A stretch of 64,000 nt of DNA from Enterococcus faecalis 13-SD-W-01 (GCA_000415185.1 KE351647.1:44344-108343), one strand, 5' to 3'; counted from the first letter of the stretch, positions 26,610 to 35,157 are shown. The notes: a model not told the origin generated them from the sequence alone. Translations and numbers: made by a program.

Positions 26610-27012
26610 AATTTTCCCCAATCAATAGTATTCTCAAACAAAATTATACATTATACTCTGACAAGTAACAATTGGATATCTTTCTTTCAAAGTATATACA
26701 ATAAATCATTGTTAAATTAGATAATTTGAATACTAATTCATTATTATAAGTAGAAACATTTAAAAAAATTATTGCTCAATTTTATATTTAAATTAATTTG
26801 ATACTTAATTAAATACGGCGAAATCTTCTAAGTTTTGCTTTTATATCCTCCTCTTCATTCCCTAAATATTTGAGTTTGGACATTCTAATATAATTCGCCC
26901 CTAAATTATCAGCACTTTTGGTATAATTTTAGTCCTAATTTACCTCTCTGATGTGATAATTTTAGTTAAAAATCTCTCTTGTAGCATCATAAAATGATTG
27001 ACAAAATATAAC
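26610..27012. other. AT-rich intergenic region upstream of the Abi gene
   Basis: About 400 bases holding the Abi promoter region and the possible remnant listed separately. The sequence ATAATTTTAGT occurs twice (about 26924 and 26957). Nothing else can be supported. Confidence 0.5.
26809..26928 (-). pseudogene. Possible 3' remnant of an unidentified gene
   Basis: An open stretch without a start region, ending at a TAA at 26809, encodes NYTKSADNLGANYIRMSKLK and continues YLGNEEEDIKAKLRRFRRI. The polar, protein-like composition stands out from the low-complexity DNA around it. There is no credible SD, so it looks like the tail of a truncated gene. I cannot name a family, and a chance frame of this size remains possible. 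Confidence 0.25.
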
Positions 27013-27039
27013 AAAAACCCCCGCTTCTTCAAGCGGGGG
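27013..27039 (-). terminator. rplT terminator (right copy of the 26-bp direct repeat)
   Basis: CCCCCGCTT (27018-27026), loop CTTC, AAGCGGGGG (27031-27039), followed on the minus strand by TTTTTG. It lies 15 nt beyond the rplT stop and is identical over 26 bases to 24619-24644. Confidence 0.9.
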
Positions 27040-27054
27040 TAAACGGTTGTTTGA

Positions 27055-27414
27055 TTATTTAGCTAAAGCGTCTTTAGCTTGGTCAGCCAATGCAGTAAAT
27101 GCAGCTGCATCGTTTACAGCTAGGTCAGCTAACATTTTACGGTTGATGTCGATTTCAGCTAATTTCAAGCCGTGCATCAATTTTGAGTAGCTTAAGCCAT
27201 TCATACGAGCTGCAGCGTTGATACGTGCAATCCACAATTTACGGAAGTCGCGTTTTTTCTGACGACGATCGCGGTATGCGTAGTTGTATGAATTCATTAC
27301 TTGTTCTTTTGCTGTTTTAAATAGAGTGTGTTTTGAACCGTAGTAACCTTTTGCTAATTTAAGCACTTTTTTACGACGTTTACGAGTTACTGTTCCACCT
27401 TTAACACGTGCCAT
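27055..27414 (-). CDS. rplT: 50S ribosomal protein L20
   Basis: A 119-residue basic protein with the standard L20 sequence: [32 protein letters not shown], then [22 protein letters not shown] and the C-terminal RNA-binding domain. It binds 23S rRNA early in 50S assembly and in Firmicutes represses the infC-rpmI-rplT transcript by binding its leader. Third gene of that operon, AGGAGG site present, followed by a strong terminator. Confidence 0.98.
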   Translation of the reverse strand: MARVKGGTVTRKRRKKVLKLAKGYYGSKHTLFKTAKEQVMNSYNYAYRDRRQKKRDFRKLWIARINAAARMNGLSYSKLMHGLKLAEIDINRKMLADLAVNDAAAFTALADQAKDALAK

Positions 27415-27467
27415 GTTTAATTCCTCCTAAATAAATCTTCTTCTTGAAATTATTTTTTTGCGTTTTT

Positions 27468-27668
27468 TTATTTCATTCCTGCTAATTGTTGACGGATACG
27501 TTTGTAATCGCCTTTAGCAACCATGCTTGCTTTACGCAATTGACGGCGTTGTTTTTTAGTTTTGCCGTGGAAACGGTGACTTGTAAACGCACGGAATCTT
27601 TTCAATCCGCCTTTACCGGTACGTTTGAAGCGTTTTGCTGATCCGCGGTGTGTTTTTTGTTTTGGCAT
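27468..27668 (-). CDS. rpmI: 50S ribosomal protein L35
   Basis: A 66-residue basic protein beginning [24 protein letters not shown], the standard L35 start, and containing [26 protein letters not shown] precedes this ATG; a longer frame starting six codons earlier has no site and is not used in the family. Middle gene of infC-rpmI-rplT. Confidence 0.98.
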   Translation of the reverse strand: MPKQKTHRGSAKRFKRTGKGGLKRFRAFTSHRFHGKTKKQRRQLRKASMVAKGDYKRIRQQLAGMK

Positions 27669-27738
27669 GTCTAATTTCCTCCTCAAAATCTTTCGTTATC
27701 CGACTATTGACTGTTCAACAGCCAGCCAGTCATTCGAA

Positions 27739-28257
27739 TTACTTATTATCGCTTTTCGGTGCCAGCGTCATGAACATGCTGCGTCCGTCCATCTTCGCTT
27801 TTTGTTCCACTGTGGCAATATCCGCAGTTTCTTCAGCTAGGCGAGTCAAGACTTTCTGACCAATTTCTTTATGGGTAATGGCACGGCCTTTGAAACGGAT
27901 CGAAGCTTTCACTTTGTCCCCTTTTTCTAAGAACTTACGTGCATTACGAAGCTTTGTGTTGAAGTCATTGACGTCGATCGTCGGACTCAAACGAACTTCT
28001 TTTACGTTGATCACTTTTTGTTTCTTACGCGCTTCACGTTCTTTTTTCTGTTGTTCAAAACGGAATTTACCGTAATCCATGATTCGCGCAACCGGTGGCT
28101 TAGCTCCTGGAGCAACTAAAACTAGATCCAAATTCGCTTGTTCAGCGATTTTTAGAGATTCGGCTTTTGTTTTAACTCCTAATTGCTCGCCATCTGAACC
28201 GATCAATCGTAACTCACGTGCACGAATGCCGTCGTTTACCATCATATCCTTTGCTAT
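27739..28257 (-). CDS. infC: Translation initiation factor IF-3, probable AUA start
   Basis: IF-3 of about 172 residues: N domain with [19 protein letters not shown], linker [20 protein letters not shown] domain ending with the [14 protein letters not shown] stretch. The only SD, GGAGGTGA (28264-28271), lies 21 nt before the first ATG but 9 nt before an in-frame ATA (28255-28257) that begins ATA-GCA-AAG-GAT-ATG-ATG. An in-frame TGA sits just upstream. This aligns with the AUU start and ISKDQLVNEGIR beginning of Bacillus IF-3, so AUA is the likely start. Rare infC start codons let IF-3 repress its own translation. First gene of infC-rpmI-rplT. Confidence 0.92.
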   Translation of the reverse strand: MAKDMMVNDGIRARELRLIGSDGEQLGVKTKAESLKIAEQANLDLVLVAPGAKPPVARIMDYGKFRFEQQKKEREARKKQKVINVKEVRLSPTIDVNDFNTKLRNARKFLEKGDKVKASIRFKGRAITHKEIGQKVLTRLAEETADIATVEQKAKMDGRSMFMTLAPKSDNK

Positions 28258-28271
28258 GGTCGTTCACCTCC

Positions 28272-28438
28272 AAATATTTTGAGAGAAAGAAAAGCGTACC
28301 GAATAATCGGCCATAAAAAAAACGAGTTCCTCTATAGAACCCGCATGTACTTTACCTGTAAAACAAGTAAAAACTATCTAGCCCAGTGATTTTCTCAACT
28401 AAGGCGAGAAGCGGGTGCTTCTGCTTTTATTTCTCAAC
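28272..28438 (-). ncRNA. L20-type leader of infC-rpmI-rplT
   Basis: The transcript from the infC promoter has a leader of about 170 nt before the SD. It contains GCACCCGC (near 28411-28418), which can pair with GCGGGTTC (near 28337-28344), the left arm of the attenuator hairpin. This alternative pairing is the arrangement of the Firmicute L20 leader, in which L20 binding favours premature termination. The match is by position, architecture and the pairing seen; no covariance model was run. Confidence 0.75.
28314..28343 (-). terminator. Attenuator in the infC leader
   Basis: On the minus strand CGGGTTC and GAACTCG pair across a TATAGAG loop, followed by eight T. It lies between the infC promoter and the SD, so it is an attenuator, not an end-of-gene terminator. 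Confidence 0.8.
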
Positions 28439-28444
28439 TCTGCT

Positions 28445-28473
28445 ATCTTACCATTTTTCTATTACCTTGTCAA
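28445..28473 (-). promoter_or_regulatory. Vegetative promoter of infC-rpmI-rplT
   Basis: TTGACA (28468-28473) and TAAGAT (28445-28450) on the minus strand with a 17-bp spacer, a near-perfect sigma-A promoter. Transcription would start near 28438. Confidence 0.85.
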
Positions 28474-28526
28474 TAAAGTATTTAAAGCTTGTCTTTGATA
28501 TAATCGAAGAAAAAAGGACGGTTCTT

Positions 28527-29159
28527 ATGAAGAAAAAAATACCTATCTCTCCCATGCTTCCTTCTTTAGCTGCTGGTGATTTCTATCTTGAAGATGAAGC
28601 TGATTTCGTTGGTCTCGACATCCAAGACGGCGATCAAAGTTACTTGACCGCTGATAATTTGCGGATCAGTGAAAGCCATGTCTCTAAACTGGTCATGCAA
28701 AAATCAGTACTGACAAACGTCGAATGCAGTAATGTTCTATTTGAAAATTGTGATTTCTCCAATTTGGAATGGCTGAGCGGCAGTTTTCGCCAAGTGACAT
28801 TCAAACAATGCAAACTTATTGGAACAAATTTTGCTGAAAGTTATTTGCGCGACTGTCAATTTATTGATTGTGTTGCTTCAATGGCTTCTTTCAGTAATAC
28901 AGATCTTAAAGTGGTTGCTTTTGAGAACTGCCAATTAGAAAACACAGAATTTTATGAAACTAAATGGCAGCATCTCTCTTTGCAAAATAACCAGCTGTCT
29001 GGTTCAAACTGGCTGCGGACACCATTGAAAAATCTAGTTTTGACAACCAATGATTTCCATTCAATCATGTTGTCGCAAGAGCAGTTATCCGGCCTCATCG
29101 TCAACCAAGAACAAGCATTGACCATTGCTGAAAGTTTAGGATTGGTTATCCAAGAATAA
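28527..29159 (+). CDS. Qnr-like pentapeptide-repeat protein
   Basis: A 210-residue pentapeptide-repeat protein. The stretches NVLFENCDFSNLEWLSGSFRQVTF, GTNFAESYLRDCQF and the C-terminal LSGLIVNQEQALTIAESLGLVI match my recollection of EfsQnr of E. faecalis, so it belongs to the chromosomal enterococcal Qnr-like family (EfmQnr in E. faecium). Such proteins form right-handed beta-helices that mimic DNA and protect gyrase; some confer low-level fluoroquinolone resistance. The start is the ATG after AAAGGACGG; an upstream in-frame ATG would extend into the infC leader. It is transcribed divergently from infC, from a gap of about 90 nt. Confidence 0.88.
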   Translation: MKKKIPISPMLPSLAAGDFYLEDEADFVGLDIQDGDQSYLTADNLRISESHVSKLVMQKSVLTNVECSNVLFENCDFSNLEWLSGSFRQVTFKQCKLIGTNFAESYLRDCQFIDCVASMASFSNTDLKVVAFENCQLENTEFYETKWQHLSLQNNQLSGSNWLRTPLKNLVLTTNDFHSIMLSQEQLSGLIVNQEQALTIAESLGLVIQE

Positions 29160-29183
29160 AATCCCAGTTGATACAAAACATTT

Positions 29184-29218
29184 AAAGTACAAGATACGTG
29201 TATTTTGTGCTTTTTTTG
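29184..29218 (+). terminator. Terminator of the qnr-like gene
   Basis: AAGTACAAGATAC and GTATTTTGTGCTT pair over 13 positions with two G-U pairs, followed by TTTTTTTG. Confidence 0.6.
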
Positions 29219-29441
29219 TTTTTTCCAAAATAATCACGCTGGTTATGAATAACAAATTATTATAGCATTTTATTTTTCCCTTCCCTCCCTCTTTCTATCT
29301 TTTCTATTGATAAGCTCACACTTTACCCACGATTCTTTTTTTTCTTTAAAAAAAATAAACTGAAACTTTAAATAACATTTGTATCTATTTTAAATAACAT
29401 TGTTATCCATTAGCATGAAAGTTAAGGGAGAGTGATATATT

Positions 29442-30038
29442 TTGTTAAAGAAAATTTTATTAAGTTCAGTTTTACTTTTTTCAGTAGGATTAGCAGGATG
29501 CACAAATAATGCAGCAGCTGAGGAACCAACAGAAGATACGATCGAAACAGCGGAGTCTATTGATGCTCCAGAAGCTGCCCCGGCCATTACTAAGTTGGAT
29601 GTCGAAGCAGCACAAGAAGAATGGGCTGAAAGCATCGTTGCCATTGGAGAAGCGAGTTTGATCAGCGAAGATGCCGCTCGAGAAGAAGCAGAAAATGTGT
29701 TGGATACTTTGTACAACTATGATTACGGTACAGTATTATTCAAACCGACAAAAGCTTCTGAAGTTCCTTTCCGTTCGACTAGAGAAGATGCTTTGTCTTA
29801 CTTTGTCGGCGGAGATATCGAAGAAGACACAGGTTTTGCTTTAGAGCCTTGGACAGATGTCCGCTTTGAAAACCATGATACGATCTTAAACGGCGACAAT
29901 GCCGTAGCTTCTGGTATCTACTACTTTACTTCTGGTGAAACGGAAGAAGAAGTACGAGTCGAATATACTTTTGGTTATATCCAAGATGAGGATGGAAACT
30001 TAAGAATCAATGTCCATCATTCAAGTGTACCGTTTTAA
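29442..30038 (+). CDS. Lipoprotein with NTF2/SnoaL-like domain
   Basis: A 198-residue predicted lipoprotein: signal peptide with lipobox LAGC (Cys20), an acidic linker (about 21-50), and a C-terminal domain of about 145 residues. That domain (TVLFKPTKASEVPFR, YFVGGDIEEDTGFALEPWTDVRFEN, NGDNAVASGIYYFT) resembles the NTF2-like proteins that are often mis-annotated as phosphoribosyl-AMP cyclohydrolase. Its function is unknown. The start is a TTG 11 nt after AAGGGAG, since no ATG or GTG is available before the signal peptide. It stands alone, with a terminator after it. Confidence 0.75.
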   Translation: MLKKILLSSVLLFSVGLAGCTNNAAAEEPTEDTIETAESIDAPEAAPAITKLDVEAAQEEWAESIVAIGEASLISEDAAREEAENVLDTLYNYDYGTVLFKPTKASEVPFRSTREDALSYFVGGDIEEDTGFALEPWTDVRFENHDTILNGDNAVASGIYYFTSGETEEEVRVEYTFGYIQDEDGNLRINVHHSSVPF

Positions 30039-30074
30039 TTGATAAAGAAAACACTCATTTGTGTTGTAAAAAGA

Positions 30075-30117
30075 AAGAACGAAACAGCAGACCTACTCCG
30101 CTGTTCCGTTCTTTTTT
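30075..30117 (+). terminator. Terminator (probably bidirectional)
   Basis: AAGAACGAAACAGC pairs with GCTGTTCCGTTCTT around an 11-nt loop, followed by TTTTTT. It separates the convergent lipoprotein and kinase genes. Confidence 0.8.
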
Positions 30118-30128
30118 ATTTTCAGTTT

Positions 30129-30782
30129 TTATGAAATAAGCTGTTCTTCTTTGATTTCCGCTAATTTCTCTTCAATCATTTTCAGCACTTCTTTTTTCGC
30201 TTCTGGACATTCCACAAAATTATATACATCGCCGTCAATCAGCATTTTAGGACTTTCATTATATGATTCAAACCAGTTGTCATAACGTGCATGCAATTCT
30301 TGATAATAGTCACGCAACGCTGTATTTTCTGCAAATTGTTCATACTCACGGCCGCGTTTTTCAATTCTTCTCAGCATCGTTTCAAAAGAGACACGGATAT
30401 GAACTAAAAGATCTGGATGTTTTTTGTGGGAAGCATAAGGTAATTCTTCCATCATATTCCCTAGAAGCTCATCATAGACATTTACTTCTGCTGCGGTTGC
30501 TCTGCCTAAATCTGCATTCAAATGGAACAATAATGAATCTTCGTAAATCGAACGATCCATCACATTGTTTTCTTCTTGTACAGCTTGTTTGATACTAGCA
30601 AAACGATGATTCAAGAAATAAATTTGCAGCAAAAACGCGTACTGCTCCGGGTTTTCATAAAATAATGGCAAAATCTCATTTTCTTCAATCGATTCATAAA
30701 ATGCTTGCGTACCAAAATGTTCCGCCAGCATTGTCGTCAAACTTGTCTTCCCTGCTCCAATAGTTCCTGATAAAACAATCAC
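30129..30782 (-). CDS. Deoxynucleoside kinase
   Basis: A 217-residue kinase of the dCK/dGK family. The P-loop is GTIGAGKTS at the N terminus, the DRS motif is in NVMDRSIYEDSLLFH, and the lid region is RIEKRGREYEQ. It phosphorylates deoxynucleosides for salvage; the base preference cannot be told from sequence. The start was put at the GTG 8 nt after GGGGGA, giving VIVLSGTIGAGKT; longer in-frame starts would put unrelated residues before the P-loop. It is divergent from the mevalonate operon. Confidence 0.85.
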   Translation of the reverse strand: MIVLSGTIGAGKTSLTTMLAEHFGTQAFYESIEENEILPLFYENPEQYAFLLQIYFLNHRFASIKQAVQEENNVMDRSIYEDSLLFHLNADLGRATAAEVNVYDELLGNMMEELPYASHKKHPDLLVHIRVSFETMLRRIEKRGREYEQFAENTALRDYYQELHARYDNWFESYNESPKMLIDGDVYNFVECPEAKKEVLKMIEEKLAEIKEEQLIS

Positions 30783-31036
30783 GATTGCTTCCCCCAACTC
30801 ACTTTGATTACTAAATATTGTATATAAAACTAACATTATTAAATATAGCCCCAATATCTTGTGATGTCAAACAAACTTTCATTTCAAAAAACTAGCAGAA
30901 AAACAAAAAAATTCTTAAGAAAACGCACTTTTTTTATTGGAAAACGAATTCTTTATTTTACTTCTTCGTGTGTTTTAGTAAAATAAAAAGGAAATGTTTT
31001 TTGAAGCCGGATATATTTTGACAATTTTTGGCAGCC

Positions 31037-31063
31037 AGCGCAATTTTGAGCGCTTTATTTTTT
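31037..31063 (+). promoter_or_regulatory. Hairpin with T-run in the leader of the mevalonate operon
   Basis: AGCGC (31037-31041) pairs with GCGCT (31050-31054), followed by TTTATTTTTT. It lies about 40 nt before mvaK1 and could be an attenuator. The stem is only 5 bp, so this is weak. Confidence 0.3.
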
Positions 31064-31099
31064 GCCTTACAGGCTGTCAGTGAAGGAGTTTTATTTATT

Positions 31100-32035
31100 A
31101 TGATAAAGGGTCAAGGAGAATCGAGCGGAAAGATTATTTTGATGGGGGAACACTCGGTTGTATATGGGGAGCCTGCAATCGCATTTCCTTTTTATGCTGC
31201 CAAAGTCGTTGCAACGATCGAACCAGCGATTGAAGATACCCTTGTTTCTTCTTATTACACAGGAAAATTAGCCAATGCTCCTCACGCTTTAAAGAATATC
31301 AAACAATTGGTTTTCCGATTGAAAAAAGACTATGACTTGATCGAGTCACTAAAGATAATCATTGAAAGTACGATCCCAGCAGAGCGAGGTATGGGGTCAA
31401 GTGCAGCAGTTGCTGTCGCAGTCACCCGTGCTTTTTATGATTATTTATCTGTGCCTCTTTCGCAAGAACGGTTATTGGATCATGTTCAGACTTCGGAAAA
31501 AATCGCCCATGGCAACCCCAGCGGTATCGATGCAGCGGCAACAAGCAGCAAAGATCCGATTTATTTTACAAAGGGACAGCCTTTCGATTATTTCCCATTG
31601 AATATCGATGCTTTTTTGATTGTAGCAGACACCGGGATCAAAGGTCAGACAAGAGAAGCAGTCAAAGACGTTGCTCATTTGTTTACCCAATCGCCAAAAT
31701 CAGTTGGTAAAAAAATCCAGCAGCTTGGTTTACTGACCCAGCTCGCAAAACAAGCCATTACGGATAACCATACCGAACAACTTGCCCAAACGATGAACCA
31801 TGCTCAAACGATTTTAAGAGACTTGACGATCAGTAATCAATTTCTTGACTTGCTGATCCATACAGCGGTAGAAAACGGTGCCCTTGCTGCTAAATTAACC
31901 GGCGGCGGACGCGGCGGATGCATGATCGCTTTGGCAACAACAAAACAAAAAGCCCAAGAAGTTAGTCAAGCATTACTGGAAGCAGGAGCGGCGGCGACTT
32001 GGATTCAAGGATTAGGAGTACATACACATGTTTAA
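31100..32035 (+). CDS. mvaK1: Mevalonate kinase
   Basis: A 311-residue GHMP kinase that phosphorylates mevalonate. Motif 1 is GKIILMGEHSVVYGEPAIA, motif 2 is ERGMGSSAAVAVA (the phosphate loop), and motif 3 is KLTGGGRGGCMIAL near the C terminus. The start is the ATG giving MIKGQGESSGKIILMGEHS, with AAGGAG 11 nt upstream. First gene of the operon mvaK1-mvaD-mvaK2-fni, which makes isopentenyl diphosphate and dimethylallyl diphosphate; it overlaps mvaD by 8 bp. Confidence 0.95.
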   Translation: MIKGQGESSGKIILMGEHSVVYGEPAIAFPFYAAKVVATIEPAIEDTLVSSYYTGKLANAPHALKNIKQLVFRLKKDYDLIESLKIIIESTIPAERGMGSSAAVAVAVTRAFYDYLSVPLSQERLLDHVQTSEKIAHGNPSGIDAAATSSKDPIYFTKGQPFDYFPLNIDAFLIVADTGIKGQTREAVKDVAHLFTQSPKSVGKKIQQLGLLTQLAKQAITDNHTEQLAQTMNHAQTILRDLTISNQFLDLLIHTAVENGALAAKLTGGGRGGCMIALATTKQKAQEVSQALLEAGAAATWIQGLGVHTHV

Positions 32036-33008
32036 AGGAAAAGCACGCGCTTATACAAATATCGCCCTTATCAAGTATTGGGGGAAAAAAGACGAGACAT
32101 TGATTTTGCCAATGAACAATAGTTTGTCACTCACATTGGATGCTTTTTATACAGAAACTGAAGTGATTTTCTCCGATGAATATACCAAGGATCAGTTTTA
32201 TCTTGATGACGTATTGCAGGATCAAAAAGCAACTGCAAAAATCTCTCGTTTTCTAGACCTTGTTCGGGAAAAAGCAGATACGCAGAAAAAAGCCAAAGTT
32301 GTTAGTATCAACTTTGTACCGACGGCTGCCGGTCTTGCCTCTTCTGCCAGTGGTCTGGCTGCTTTAGCTGGTGCTTGTAACGAAGCATTGGGATTAAATC
32401 TTTCTCCTACTGAACTTTCACGTTTAGCACGGAGAGGATCAGGTTCTGCCTGCCGTAGTATTTTTGGCGGATTTGTCGAATGGGAAAAAGGAACAGATGA
32501 CCAGAGTTCTTATGCACACCCTGTTGTCTCAGATTCTTTTGAAGAAGAGCTAGCTATGGTCTTTGTTTTGATAAACGATCAGAAAAAAGATGTTTCCAGC
32601 AGAGATGGCATGCGACGAACGGTAGAAACATCTAGTTTTTACCAAGGCTGGTTAGATACATTGGAGGCAGATTTAGCCCAAGTCAAAGAAGCGATTGAGA
32701 GAAAAGATTTCCAGATGCTTGGTGAAGCAATGGAACGCAATGGGTTAAAAATGCACGGTACAACATTAGCTGCTGTTCCTCCTTTCACTTACTGGTCGCC
32801 AGATAGTTTGAAGGCTATGCAAGCTGTGAGAGAACTTCGCAACCAAGGAATCCCTTGTTATTTCACTATGGACGCTGGGCCAAATGTCAAAGTACTGACA
32901 GAGAAAAAGAATCTAGAAGCAGTGACACAAGCATTCGCCAAACTTTTCAACGAAAAACAAGTCATTACTGCTCAAGCAGGTCCAGGAATCACTATTATCG
33001 ATAATTAG
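32028..33008 (+). CDS. mvaD: Diphosphomevalonate decarboxylase
   Basis: A 326-residue GHMP-superfamily enzyme. It begins with KARAYTNIALIKYWGKKDE and has the phosphate loop PTAAGLASSASGLAAL and the SGSACRSIFGGFVEW segment, all diagnostic. It converts mevalonate diphosphate to isopentenyl diphosphate with ATP. It overlaps mvaK1 and is followed after 12 nt by mvaK2; the AGAGGAG site of the latter directly follows the mvaD stop. Confidence 0.96.
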   Translation: MFKGKARAYTNIALIKYWGKKDETLILPMNNSLSLTLDAFYTETEVIFSDEYTKDQFYLDDVLQDQKATAKISRFLDLVREKADTQKKAKVVSINFVPTAAGLASSASGLAALAGACNEALGLNLSPTELSRLARRGSGSACRSIFGGFVEWEKGTDDQSSYAHPVVSDSFEEELAMVFVLINDQKKDVSSRDGMRRTVETSSFYQGWLDTLEADLAQVKEAIERKDFQMLGEAMERNGLKMHGTTLAAVPPFTYWSPDSLKAMQAVRELRNQGIPCYFTMDAGPNVKVLTEKKNLEAVTQAFAKLFNEKQVITAQAGPGITIIDN

Positions 33009-33020
33009 AGGAGCGTTTTT

Positions 33021-34106
33021 ATGATTGAAGTATCAGCCCCAGGAAAACTTTACATTGCTGGAGAATATGCAGTAGTAGAAACTGGCCACCCTGCGATCAT
33101 TGTTGCTGTGGATCAATTTGTCACAGTGACAGTTGAAGCAGCACGCAAAGTCGGAAGTATCCAGTCTGCACAGTACAGTGATCTTCCGATTCGCTGGACA
33201 CGACGTAAAGGAGAACTGGTTTTAGATATTCGGGAAAATCCTTTCCATTACATTCTTGCTGCGATTCGTTTGACTGAAAAATACGCACAGGAAAAAAATA
33301 TTTTATTATCTTTTTATGACTTGAAAGTTATCAGCGAACTGGACAGCTCAAATGGCCGAAAATACGGTCTAGGTTCGAGCGGCGCAGTGACAGTCGCTAC
33401 AGTCAAAGCACTAAATATATTTTATGATTTGAATTTGACACAACTTCAAATATTCAAGATTGCTGCTTTAGCCAATCTAGCCGTTCAAGACAACGGTTCT
33501 TGCGGCGATATTGCAGCAAGCTGTTATGGCGGCTGGATTGCTTTTTCTACATTCGACCACGCATGGATCAAAGAAAAACAACAAGATTCTTCACTCGTCG
33601 AACTATTAGAAATGGATTGGCCGGGTCTGTCGATCGAACCTTTAACAGCGCCAAAAGATTTACGTTTACTGATTGGTTGGACAGGCAGCCCTGCTTCTAC
33701 TTCTGATTTAGTCGACCAAGTACACCAATCTAGAAAAGAACAAGAAGCTTGTTATACTGCCTTTCTCGAAGAAAGTAAAGAATGCGTGAACGAAATGATT
33801 CGCGGTTTCAAAGAAAATAATGTCAAAAAAATCCAGCAGATGATCCGCAAAAATCGTCAACTGCTGAATGAACTAGCAAAAATCACAGGTGTTGTCATCG
33901 AAACGCCTGCATTGAAAAAATTATGCAGCCTAGCAGAAGAATACCAAGGTGCCGCAAAATCATCTGGCGCTGGCGGCGGCGACTGCGGCATTGTTATCGT
34001 TGATCAAAAATCTGGTATCCTGCCATTGATGAGTTCTTGGGAAAATGCCGATATCACCCCTTTACCGCTGCATGTTTATGACTGTCAGAGAAAGGAAAAA
34101 GAATGA
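33021..34106 (+). CDS. mvaK2: Phosphomevalonate kinase
   Basis: A 361-residue GHMP kinase. N-terminal APGKLYIAGEYAVVETGHPAI, phosphate loop YGLGSSGAVTVATVKAL, and C-terminal AKSSGAGGGDCGIVIVD. It phosphorylates 5-phosphomevalonate. Its TGA stop overlaps the ATG of fni by 4 bp, so the two are translationally coupled. Confidence 0.95.
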   Translation: MIEVSAPGKLYIAGEYAVVETGHPAIIVAVDQFVTVTVEAARKVGSIQSAQYSDLPIRWTRRKGELVLDIRENPFHYILAAIRLTEKYAQEKNILLSFYDLKVISELDSSNGRKYGLGSSGAVTVATVKALNIFYDLNLTQLQIFKIAALANLAVQDNGSCGDIAASCYGGWIAFSTFDHAWIKEKQQDSSLVELLEMDWPGLSIEPLTAPKDLRLLIGWTGSPASTSDLVDQVHQSRKEQEACYTAFLEESKECVNEMIRGFKENNVKKIQQMIRKNRQLLNELAKITGVVIETPALKKLCSLAEEYQGAAKSSGAGGGDCGIVIVDQKSGILPLMSSWENADITPLPLHVYDCQRKEKE

Positions 34107-35146
34107 ATCGCAAAGATGAACATGTTTCTTTAGCAAAAGCATTTCACACGGCAAAACCAAATGATTTTGATGCAGTTAAAGTCGTTCATAATGCCCTGCC
34201 TTTATCAAAAGTCGAAACGACTGATATCCAAACAGAACTTTTAGGGTTCACTTTGTCTAGTCCTTTTTATATCAATGCAATGACTGGCGGAAGTAAAAGA
34301 ACCAAAGAAATCAATCAACAGTTAGCCATCATTGCCCGAGAAGCTGGATTAATGATTGCCACAGGTTCAGTCAGCGCTGCTTTAAAAGATCCTTCATTAG
34401 CTGAAACGTATCAAGTCATGCGGGAGGAATATCCAGATGGACGTATTTTGGCGAACATTGGTGCAGGAAATACGCTGGAAGCAGCAAAAAAAGCAGTTGA
34501 ACTTTTCCAAGCAGATGCCCTTCAGATCCATTTGAACGTACCACAAGAACTTGTGATGCCTGAAGGAGACCGAGATTTTACCAATTGGGCTGAAACGATC
34601 CAAGAAATCACTGCTTCTCTTTCTGTCCCCGTCATTGTAAAAGAAGTTGGTTTCGGGATGACACGGCAAACAATTGCTCAACTCGTTGAATTAGGCGTTA
34701 AAACAATCGATATCAGCGGGCAAGGCGGTACTAGTTTCACACAAATCGAGAATGCTCGCCGTCCCCAACGCGAATTGGCTTATTTAAACGATTGGGGGCA
34801 ATCAGCAGTTATTTCACTCTTAGAAGCAAACGAAGTCGAAGCATCTTTTGAACGCATCGCTTCCGGCGGCATTCGGAATGCGTACGATATTTTCAAAGCT
34901 CTTTGTTTAGGAGCAGATGCTATAGGCGTTTCGGGAACGATTTTGAATCAGTTGATGAAAAATGGTGTAGATGAAACGATCCAAATGGTGAAAAAATGGC
35001 AAGAAGAGTTGCAAATGTTATATACAATGGTTGGCGCAAAAAACACCAATGACGTGCAAAAACAATCCTTGATTTTTTCTGGCTCCGTTAAAGATTGGTG
35101 CCAATCAAGGGATATTCCCCTTTCCAAATACAGCATGCGCGCATAA
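34103..35146 (+). CDS. fni: Isopentenyl-diphosphate delta-isomerase, type 2 (FMN-dependent)
   Basis: A 347-residue TIM-barrel flavoenzyme. The start RKDEHVSLAKAFH is typical, and the flavin/substrate segments NAMTGGSKRTKEINQQLA, KEVGFGMTRQTI, DISGQGGTSFTQIEN and ASGGIRNAYDIFKALCLGADAIG are all visible. It interconverts IPP and DMAPP, giving the last step of the pathway. Last gene of the mevalonate operon, followed by a strong terminator. Confidence 0.96.
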   Translation: MNRKDEHVSLAKAFHTAKPNDFDAVKVVHNALPLSKVETTDIQTELLGFTLSSPFYINAMTGGSKRTKEINQQLAIIAREAGLMIATGSVSAALKDPSLAETYQVMREEYPDGRILANIGAGNTLEAAKKAVELFQADALQIHLNVPQELVMPEGDRDFTNWAETIQEITASLSVPVIVKEVGFGMTRQTIAQLVELGVKTIDISGQGGTSFTQIENARRPQRELAYLNDWGQSAVISLLEANEVEASFERIASGGIRNAYDIFKALCLGADAIGVSGTILNQLMKNGVDETIQMVKKWQEELQMLYTMVGAKNTNDVQKQSLIFSGSVKDWCQSRDIPLSKYSMRA

Positions 35147-35157
35147 GCAAACAACGC

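Noticed and set aside
24619..27039. Transposon or insertion sequence
   Set aside because: No transposase or integrase and no inverted terminal repeats; only the hairpin duplication supports mobility.
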